A stretch of 64,000 nt of DNA from Ignavibacteriota bacterium (lineage in GTDB: Bacteria > Bacteroidota > Ignavibacteria > Tepidaquicellales > Tepidaquicellaceae). The notes below the pieces were generated by a model. The model ran no database searches and was not told where the DNA came from. It worked only from the letters and a program-made list of their open reading frames with translations. Where the stretch lies: positions 372,001 to 436,000 of the forward strand of contig JACREY010000012.1 of NCBI GenBank assembly GCA_016218085.1. Direction: 5' to 3'. Positions 57,955-64,000 of this stretch are shown here, one piece after another. Position 1 is the stretch's first letter, and each line of letters begins with the position of its first letter. A program made the translations under genes and the position numbers.

Positions 57955-59064
57955 ATGGAAGGGAAAATAATCTTAAATATTTTTTCGACCGTTCCGACTC
58001 CGCACAACAATTATTTCTTTAGTAAGATAATCGAATCTGGTTCTTTTGAACTGAATTTGTTTTATACGACAGGCAGTTTGAAAATGTATAGCTGGAAAAA
58101 AGATTATTTTGAGGAGTTTGCGGAAATATCGAAAGTAACCGGAAAATATAAAATAAATCCGGGGATTATTCTGCGCGCGCTGAAAAGAAAAAACGAGAAA
58201 TACTTTTTTATCGGATGGCCCGATATTACGACAAGAATATTGCTGTTGCTTTTCGGATTGCTGAAAAGGGAGTTTTATTACTGGAGTGATTTGCCCGGGA
58301 TTGAAAAAAAATATTCATTTGTTACCAGGAGAGTAAGGAATATTTTTTATAATATCGTGAAAAATAAGGCACGCAAAGTTTTTGTTGTGGGGGAATTTGC
58401 AATTCCCCGTTTTGTTGAAATGGGATTCAGAAAGGAATCGCTTGTTAATCTTCCGATTTTCATAGAAGTTCCTGAGGTTAAAGCCATAGAAAAGGATGAT
58501 GTTTTCGGGAAATTTAATATTGATAAGGAAAAATTAATACTTATATCCGGCAGCAGGCTGACAAAACAAAAAGGTTATGACAAATTGCTTGAAGCAGTTT
58601 CAAAACTGAAAACGGATACAAGGAAAAAAATAAAACTGATTATAGTCGGCACAGGAGAAGAAAAGGAAAATCTTCTGAATCAGACTGCTGAACTTGGAAT
58701 AGGTGATGCTGTTATTTTTCTTGATTGGATGGAATCAGAGGAGTTTGCATACCTGATTTCAAAAAGTTACGCATATATTCATCCGGCTCTTTATGATGCT
58801 TTTGGCGGAGGGACTTTGATTGCAATGGCTTATGGAATCCCCGTAATCGGTTCCGACGGCTCGGGTGTGGTCAGGGAGAGGGTAAAAAATAAAATTAACG
58901 GACTTGTATATAACTGCAGCGATTCTGATGAATTAGCAGGAAACATAGAATATTTGATAGAGAATAAGAATGCGGCAGAGCAAATGGGAATTAATGCGCG
59001 CAGGACGGCGGAAGAGTGGCAGCCCGGAAAAGGTGTGGAAATATTAATTCGAAATTTAAATTAA
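57955..59064 (+). CDS. GT4-family glycosyltransferase
   Basis: A 369-residue GT-B retaining-type glycosyltransferase beginning directly after the previous stop. 'LILISGSRLTKQKGYDKLLEAVSKL' and 'LIIVGTGEEKENL' are GT4 donor-domain strands, and 'HPALYDAFGGGTLIAMAYGIPVIGSDG' is the position of the EX7E motif, here Asp and Ile in place of the two Glu. The change at the second Glu is uncommon and may alter donor binding or catalysis. It should add one sugar of the repeat unit at the inner membrane face. Confidence 0.82.
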   Translation: MEGKIILNIFSTVPTPHNNYFFSKIIESGSFELNLFYTTGSLKMYSWKKDYFEEFAEISKVTGKYKINPGIILRALKRKNEKYFFIGWPDITTRILLLLFGLLKREFYYWSDLPGIEKKYSFVTRRVRNIFYNIVKNKARKVFVVGEFAIPRFVEMGFRKESLVNLPIFIEVPEVKAIEKDDVFGKFNIDKEKLILISGSRLTKQKGYDKLLEAVSKLKTDTRKKIKLIIVGTGEEKENLLNQTAELGIGDAVIFLDWMESEEFAYLISKSYAYIHPALYDAFGGGTLIAMAYGIPVIGSDGSGVVRERVKNKINGLVYNCSDSDELAGNIEYLIENKNAAEQMGINARRTAEEWQPGKGVEILIRNLN

Positions 59065-59067
59065 ATT

Positions 59068-59595
59068 ATGAATAAAAAAACCGAAATATCGTGTGCTGAG
59101 TATCCCGATGTTAAATTAAGAATGATAAAAGAAGATGAAATTGAAATGCTGAGGATATGGAAAAATAATAATGCCGATTCATTTTTTTACACAAAGGAAA
59201 TCAGCCCCGATCAGCAGTTGAAATGGTATGAAGGATATATATCCAGGGATAATGATTTTATGCTTGCCGTTTATTATCAGGAAAATTTAGTCGGATGTAT
59301 CGGATTCAGGATACTGGAAGATAAGCTGATTGATATTTATAATGTCATTCTCGGCGTGGAAGGATTTGCCTCAAAAGGTATAATGGCCAGGACTATGGAA
59401 ATGCTTACAACATATCTTGCAGGAAATTATGAGTTTGATATAACGGCAAAAGTTCTGATAACAAATAAAGCAATAAACTGGTACAAGAAGAACGGATTCA
59501 GCATTGCCGAAGAAAAAGAAGATTATTACCTGATATTATACGATAAATCTTTTTTAAAAAATAATTTGCAAATTAAAACGGTTCAAAGAATATGA
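59068..59595 (+). CDS. GNAT acetyltransferase
   Basis: A 175-residue GNAT. Motifs include 'VKLRMIKEDEIEMLRIWKNN', 'DFMLAVYYQENLVGCIGFRI', 'GFASKGIMARTMEMLTTYL' (CoA-binding loop, Gly-containing) and 'KVLITNKAINWYKKNGFSIAEEKEDYYLI'. The final motif is typical of RimJ- and PseH-like enzymes. It overlaps by 4 bp the DegT aminotransferase gene that follows, so it probably acylates the amino sugar made there. It is an alternative candidate for the PseH step. Confidence 0.78.
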   Translation: MNKKTEISCAEYPDVKLRMIKEDEIEMLRIWKNNNADSFFYTKEISPDQQLKWYEGYISRDNDFMLAVYYQENLVGCIGFRILEDKLIDIYNVILGVEGFASKGIMARTMEMLTTYLAGNYEFDITAKVLITNKAINWYKKNGFSIAEEKEDYYLILYDKSFLKNNLQIKTVQRI

Positions 59596-60704
59596 TATCT
59601 GTATTTGGGTCAAATATATCGGAAAAGGAAATCCGCAGGGTAGTTGAAGTTTTGAAAAGCAACTGGCTCGGCTTCGGCGGAAAAGTAACTGAGTTCGAAA
59701 AAAAGTTTTCTGAAAAACTCGGAACGGAGAATTTCTGCATGGTGGACAGCGGCTCGAACGCCCTTTTCATGGCTGTGAAGCTACTCGAGCTTCCTCCCGG
59801 CGCTGACATTATCCTTCCAAGCTTTACATGGGTATCCTGTGCCCAGGCGATTCTAATGGCAGGACATAATCCTGTATTCTGTGATGTAGAACCGGATACA
59901 ATGAATGTAAGTGCGGAAACAATTTCCCCGCATATAACAAAGAAAACAAAAGCCATAATGATTGTCCATTACGCGGGTAAACCCGTCGACCTGAATCCTG
60001 TCATGGGACTTGGGCTGCCTATAATAGAAGATGCTGCCCATGCTGTGGATTCATTTTATCACGGAAAAGCCTGCGGCTCGATTACAGATGTCGGTATTTT
60101 CAGTTTCGATGCCGTAAAGAATCTAACTGCGGGAGAAGGCGGAGGAATCTGTACACGGGATTCAAAAAAAATAGAAGAGGCAAAAATGCTGAGATACTGC
60201 GGAATCGGAAAATCAGGCTTCGAAGCTGCAAGCTCTTCGAATTCAAATAATAAATGGTGGGAATACAATATTATCGAACCTTTTATTAAAATGCTTCCTA
60301 CTAATATTGCGGCTGCTATTGCATCAACACAGCTCGAACGGCTTCCCGAACTTCAGAAAAAAAGAAAAGAAATATGGGATACTTATCAGAAAGAATTTGA
60401 AAAGGAAAACTGGATTATCAGGCCTGTCGATGCGGAATCTTTCGAGCAGCATTCCTATTTTACATATGTAATTCGCGTCCCGAAGAGAGATGAACTTGCG
60501 AAACACCTTTTTGATAACGGAATATATACAACTTTAAGGTATCATCCACTGCACATGAACAGGGTTTATAATTCGAATGCAAGATTGAAAAACACAGAGC
60601 AGCTGAATCTCGATGCACTCAGCATTCCGCTGCATCCGAATCTAACAGAAGAAAATGTTTCTTTAATAATTGATCAAATCAGGAAATTCAGGGAAAGAAT
60701 ATAA
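59592..60704 (+). CDS. DegT/DnrJ/EryC1 sugar aminotransferase
   Basis: A 370-residue PLP enzyme, the third of this family in the cluster. 'MISVFGSNISEKEIRRVVEVLKSNWLGFG' opens, with 'VDSGSNALFMAVKLLELPPGADIILPSF', 'PIIEDAAHAVDSFY' and Schiff-base Lys176 in 'FSFDAVKNLTAGEGGG'. It differs in sequence from both WbpE- and PseC-like proteins and is closest in style to 4-aminotransferases such as ArnB, FdtB or perosamine synthase. With gmd but no reductase in the window, GDP-4-keto-6-deoxymannose is a conceivable substrate, with the adjacent GNAT acylating the product. Confidence 0.82.
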   Translation: MISVFGSNISEKEIRRVVEVLKSNWLGFGGKVTEFEKKFSEKLGTENFCMVDSGSNALFMAVKLLELPPGADIILPSFTWVSCAQAILMAGHNPVFCDVEPDTMNVSAETISPHITKKTKAIMIVHYAGKPVDLNPVMGLGLPIIEDAAHAVDSFYHGKACGSITDVGIFSFDAVKNLTAGEGGGICTRDSKKIEEAKMLRYCGIGKSGFEAASSSNSNNKWWEYNIIEPFIKMLPTNIAAAIASTQLERLPELQKKRKEIWDTYQKEFEKENWIIRPVDAESFEQHSYFTYVIRVPKRDELAKHLFDNGIYTTLRYHPLHMNRVYNSNARLKNTEQLNLDALSIPLHPNLTEENVSLIIDQIRKFRERI

Positions 60705-60724
60705 GCAATATAGAATTAAATACA

Positions 60725-61891
60725 ATGAAGGATAGAAAAAAGAAAATCCTTTTTATCGGTTCCCTTCCGCCTCCTTACCACGGTTCATCCGTTTATTTTT
60801 ACAATCTGGTAAATCATGCAGGCTTGAAGGAGGAATTTGATGTATTGTGCCTCAACACCGGTGAAGTCAGGCAGGACCTTGATAATGTGGGCAGGGTAGA
60901 TTTTATTAATATTAAAACCGCCATTAATAATATATTTCAGTTGATAGATTTATGCAGGAAAGAGCGGCCTGACCTTGTGTATATTAATACTCCGCAGGGA
61001 ATAGCATATATAAGGGAAGGTTCTTTTGTTCTGATAGCTAAGCTGTTTTATAAAATACCCGTAATCCAGCATCTTCACGGTTCGGAGTTCCTCAATTTCT
61101 TCGGCAGATCAAATTTCCTTTTCAAATTTTTTATAAATTTATCACAGAAAAGGGTTGACTATTCGATAGTGCTCGGAGATAATCTGAGATATATATTCAG
61201 GAAATGGAATAAGCTGGAAAATATTTTCACTATTCCCAATGGTATTGAACCGCCGGCAGATTTCGCAAGAAGGGAATTAAGCGGAAGGCTTCCCGTGCTT
61301 TTTTTCTTCGGAAACCTCTATAAATTCAAAGGCCTGCTTTTATCTCTGGAGATTCTGGAGATAGTTAAGAAAGTATATCCTGAAATAAAAATGAACATTG
61401 CAGGTAACTGGGGAAACGACTCTTACTTCAATCTTACGATTTCAAAAATGAAAGAGTTTTTTTTCGGTGCAATAAAAGAAAAGGACCTGGAAAGTAATAT
61501 TAATTTTATCGGGCCTGCTTACGGAAATGATAAGGTAGAGCTTCTGAAAAATTCGGATATACTCGTTTATCCGACGTATATGGACGGTTTTCCAATTGTA
61601 CTTCTGGATGCTATGTCAGCCGGTTGTCCTGTTGTCACTTCAAAAGTGGTCGGTGCAATATCGGAAGTCGTTGTAAACGGTGAGACTGGGTACCTTATTT
61701 CCGATTACAATCCTGAAAATTATGCAAATGCAATTCTGAAAATTATAGGTGATGAAAAACATTTTATCAAGTTATCCGCTAATTCACAAAAGAGATTTAG
61801 AGAAAAATATTCACTTGAGAATAACATTAAAAATCTTGAATTAATTTTTCAAAAAATAACAGGTGAGCGGCAAAAAAAACATAACAAGTGA
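60725..61891 (+). CDS. GT4-family glycosyltransferase
   Basis: A 388-residue GT-B enzyme. It starts 'ILFIGSLPPPYHGSSVYFYNLVNH', then 'IPVIQHLHGSEFLNFFGRSN', 'TIPNGIEPP', 'LFFFGNLYKFKGLLLSLEIL', and the EX7E position 'YPTYMDGFPIVLLDAMSAGCPVVTSKVVG', with Asp at both Glu places. The 'SLPPPYHG' N terminus is common for GT4 enzymes of capsule clusters. It overlaps the next gene by 29 bp. Specificity unknown. Confidence 0.85.
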   Translation: MKDRKKKILFIGSLPPPYHGSSVYFYNLVNHAGLKEEFDVLCLNTGEVRQDLDNVGRVDFINIKTAINNIFQLIDLCRKERPDLVYINTPQGIAYIREGSFVLIAKLFYKIPVIQHLHGSEFLNFFGRSNFLFKFFINLSQKRVDYSIVLGDNLRYIFRKWNKLENIFTIPNGIEPPADFARRELSGRLPVLFFFGNLYKFKGLLLSLEILEIVKKVYPEIKMNIAGNWGNDSYFNLTISKMKEFFFGAIKEKDLESNINFIGPAYGNDKVELLKNSDILVYPTYMDGFPIVLLDAMSAGCPVVTSKVVGAISEVVVNGETGYLISDYNPENYANAILKIIGDEKHFIKLSANSQKRFREKYSLENNIKNLELIFQKITGERQKKHNK

Positions 61892-62750
61892 TATAAAGGA
61901 TTTCTGGCAGAAGAATCCCTGCGGTTCGGATTTCATCGAAAAAAGCGATTGGAAAATTTTTTTCAGGGAATATGATGAGTTTAAATACAAAATCGAGCCC
62001 CATATAATCGATAACCTCGATAGTATTGACTGGAAGAATAAAAGAGTGCTTGAAATCGGATTGGGGCAGGGAGCGGAAGCCCAGAGAATTATTGAAAGAG
62101 GGGCAATATATTACGGTATTGACCTTACAGAGGAATCAGTTTTCAGGGTAAAGAAGCGATTCGAAATCAATAATCTTGGATATGAATCGGTTTCTGTTAT
62201 GAATGCCGAAAAAATCGGATACGAAGACGGATTTTTCGATATAGTATTTTCTCACGGTGTAATTCATCACTCTCCCGACATTGGAATTATCATTGGCGAG
62301 ATATTCAGGGTACTGAAAAAAAACGGAACGGCAATAATTATGCTCTATCATAAAAACTCTGTAAATTACAGGATTTCTATAAATATTATCAGAAGAGCGG
62401 GAATATTTCTACTTTATATTCCCGGGTTTTCAAAAATAATAAGCAAACTGACCGGAGAGCCCGTTGAAAGGCTGAAGAAGCATAAGGAAAATATTAAGAA
62501 GTCCGGATTGTCTTATTTGAAAATGAGTAATTTCATACATAAGTCAACTGACGGACCTGATAACATTTTTTCCTCTGTGTTTACAAAAAACGATTCAAAG
62601 AAAATGTTTGAAGAATTTTCCGATATCAGATTTTCCGTGCATTATATAAATCTGAGACACGTTCCCTTTCTGCTGATACTTCCGAAAAAAATAAAAAAAA
62701 TTCTTGAATCAAAATACGGTTGGCACCTGTGGATTTATGCAATCAAGTAG
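61863..62750 (+). CDS. class I SAM-dependent methyltransferase
   Basis: A 295-residue protein from a GTG start in the end of the GT4 gene. 'DIKDFWQKNPCGSDFI' is the typical N-terminal signature of a methyltransferase group (WQ.NPCG), followed by motif I 'KRVLEIGLGQGAEAQRIIERGA' and 'VSVMNAEKIGYEDGFFDIVFSHGVIHHSPDIG' and then 'AIIMLYHKNSVNYRI'. In polysaccharide clusters these enzymes methylate sugars or act with asparagine synthetases. It is 12 bp upstream of asnB. Confidence 0.78.
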   Translation: MSGKKNITSDIKDFWQKNPCGSDFIEKSDWKIFFREYDEFKYKIEPHIIDNLDSIDWKNKRVLEIGLGQGAEAQRIIERGAIYYGIDLTEESVFRVKKRFEINNLGYESVSVMNAEKIGYEDGFFDIVFSHGVIHHSPDIGIIIGEIFRVLKKNGTAIIMLYHKNSVNYRISINIIRRAGIFLLYIPGFSKIISKLTGEPVERLKKHKENIKKSGLSYLKMSNFIHKSTDGPDNIFSSVFTKNDSKKMFEEFSDIRFSVHYINLRHVPFLLILPKKIKKILESKYGWHLWIYAIK

Positions 62751-62762
62751 AATTAAAATATA

Positions 62763-64000
62763 ATGTGCGGAATAACAGGATTATTTAATATCGGAAACCG
62801 GGAAATCCTCGACAAAATGAATTATACAATTTATTTCAGAGGACCGGATGATAAAGGCACAGAATGGTTTGAAAAGCACAATTCAGGAATAGGGAACCGC
62901 AGGCTCGCAATTCTTGACCTCTCGCCTTCAGGGCATATGCCAATGACGAACGAAAAAAAGAATCTCTGGATTACTTATAACGGTGAAATCTATAACTACA
63001 GGGAAATCAGAAAAGAACTCGTATCAAAAGGTTATGAGTTCCATTCCGACAGCGATACAGAGGTTGTTCTGAAATCATACGAGGAATGGGGTGAAAACTG
63101 CCTCGAAAGATTTAACGGAATGTTCGCCTTTATAATTTATAATTCACATGATAATTCAGTTTTTGCAGCCCGTGACAGAATTGGAATCAAGCCGTTTTAT
63201 TACTGGTACAGCGAGAAATCTCTGATAATTGCATCGGAAATTAAAGCAATTTTAGAATCGGGACTTGTTGAGAAATCACCTGATTTTTTCTCGCTATGCA
63301 CTCCGACCAGATTTCAGATTTATCCTCATACAGGTTTTAAAGATATTTTTAAACTTCCGGCAGGATGCTATCTTACCTACAAAAACTGCAATCTGAAAAT
63401 TGAAAAATACTGGGATATCTATCCGACGGAAAATAAAAAAATCACTGAATGTGATGCAGTTGAAAGACTCGATTACCTGCTGTCAGATTCTGTCGCATTG
63501 CAGATGATATCCGATGTTCCTGTGGGCTTACTGCTGAGCGGAGGACTTGATTCCTCAATTATTGCATCCCTGATGAGAAAGAATTCAAGCAATGACATTC
63601 ATGCATTTACAATAAAATTTTCGGAATCCGACCAGAAATTCGAGCAGGCAGCTGATGACGGATATTATTCAAAAATAGTTTCCGATATTTTCGGTTTTAA
63701 ACTTAAGATATTCGAAATAAATCCTTCCATAAAGGATCTTCTGCCGAAAATGATATGGCATCTTGATGAACCGCTCGCTGATCCGGCAGCTATTAACACT
63801 TACCTTATTTGTGATTATGCAAAACAGCAAGGCATTCCGGTCTTATTAAACGGTATGGGGGGTGATGAAATTTTCGGAGGATACAGAAAACAACTCGCCT
63901 GTCTAAGGGTTGATAATTACAACAAGGTAATTCCGGGATTTGTACGCGGAGTATTCGAAAATTTTGTCTCCAGACTGCCCGTTGCTTCAAAATCAAAAGG
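62763..64000 (+). CDS. asnB: asparagine synthase (glutamine-hydrolysing), 3' end outside window
   Basis: An open frame of 412 codons reaching the window end. It begins MCGITGLF with the Ntn nucleophile Cys2, continues with 'GPDDKG', 'GNRRLAILDLSPSGHMPM', 'NGEIYNYREI' and 'GMFAFIIY' of the glutaminase domain, then the synthetase PP-loop 'LLLSGGLDSSIIASL' and 'LNGMGGDEIFGGY'. It is complete in all visible catalytic motifs, unlike the related gene at 50305. AsnB homologues in exopolysaccharide clusters often amidate uronic acids or other sugar carboxylates rather than make asparagine, and this is likely here because WbpA-like chemistry gives an acid. The C-terminal part cannot be judged. Confidence 0.9.
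   Translation, partial: MCGITGLFNIGNREILDKMNYTIYFRGPDDKGTEWFEKHNSGIGNRRLAILDLSPSGHMPMTNEKKNLWITYNGEIYNYREIRKELVSKGYEFHSDSDTEVVLKSYEEWGENCLERFNGMFAFIIYNSHDNSVFAARDRIGIKPFYYWYSEKSLIIASEIKAILESGLVEKSPDFFSLCTPTRFQIYPHTGFKDIFKLPAGCYLTYKNCNLKIEKYWDIYPTENKKITECDAVERLDYLLSDSVALQMISDVPVGLLLSGGLDSSIIASLMRKNSSNDIHAFTIKFSESDQKFEQAADDGYYSKIVSDIFGFKLKIFEINPSIKDLLPKMIWHLDEPLADPAAINTYLICDYAKQQGIPVLLNGMGGDEIFGGYRKQLACLRVDNYNKVIPGFVRGVFENFVSRLPVASKSK

Overview
The window looks like a chromosome segment from a low-GC member of the FCB group, most likely the Ignavibacteria (Ignavibacteriota, near Bacteroidota and Chlorobi). The main clue is a type IX secretion C-terminal sorting domain with the 'NYPNPFNPATNI' signature at about 24.66 kb. 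The assignment is also consistent with secreted beta-propeller S9 peptidases, SPOR lipoproteins, a BY-kinase polysaccharide system with an UpxY/RfaH-like NusG paralogue, and frequent TTG starts without strong Shine-Dalgarno sequences. No rRNA, tRNA or CRISPR array was seen.

Layout. 0-4.4 kb: a cut-off S9-type propeller protein (minus strand), an omega-amidase-like nitrilase, a secreted protein made of six Trp-rich 24-residue repeats, and a sodium:solute symporter. 4.48-6.15 kb: a small mobile-looking island holding a homing-endonuclease-associated-repeat nuclease and a REP-associated tyrosine transposase (RAYT), surrounded by five copies of a nested palindrome. 6.2-23.3 kb: housekeeping and metabolic genes. 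These are a membrane spermidine-synthase-like protein, two phosphofructokinases with different phosphoryl-donor signatures separated by a terminator, an APC permease, an SDR protein, a histidine kinase/response regulator pair, two uncharacterised exported or membrane proteins, a TalC-type transaldolase, GcvT, a ComB-like phosphatase and FtsK. 23.3-25.8 kb: an AT-rich accessory patch (AAA/DUF4143 ATPase, truncated T9SS protein, lipoprotein). 25.9-33.1 kb: DeoC, a cytosolic S9 peptidase, two SPOR lipoproteins, FolD, PrmA, a cupin and an MFS/OPA-type transporter.

33.2-64.0 kb: one co-directional surface-polysaccharide cluster of 29 genes that runs off the window. It opens with an export and control module (SLBB protein, Wzc-like co-polymerase/tyrosine kinase, zinc-ribbon membrane protein, NusG-like antiterminator). 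Sugar-nucleotide genes follow: a WbpA/B/D/E-like set for a 2,3-diamino-uronic acid, Gmd for GDP-4-keto-6-deoxymannose, and PseB/PseC/PseI/PseF for a CMP-nonulosonic acid of the pseudaminic type. Between PseC and PseF sit a methyltransferase, a GNAT, an unusual SDR-ATP-grasp fusion and a HAD hydrolase. After PseF come an asparagine-synthase-like protein with no glutaminase cysteine and a GT52-like candidate nonulosonate transferase. Wzx, Wzy, three glycosyltransferases, two further methyltransferases, a second GNAT/aminotransferase pair and a true AsnB follow. PseG, WbpI and an initiating phosphoglycosyl transferase are not in the window.

The best candidates for undescribed biology are the fusion/HAD/Asn-synthase-like set inside the nonulosonic-acid pathway, and the REP-bracketed nuclease plus RAYT island. 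Functions are inferred from sequence motifs remembered for the families; no database search was run.
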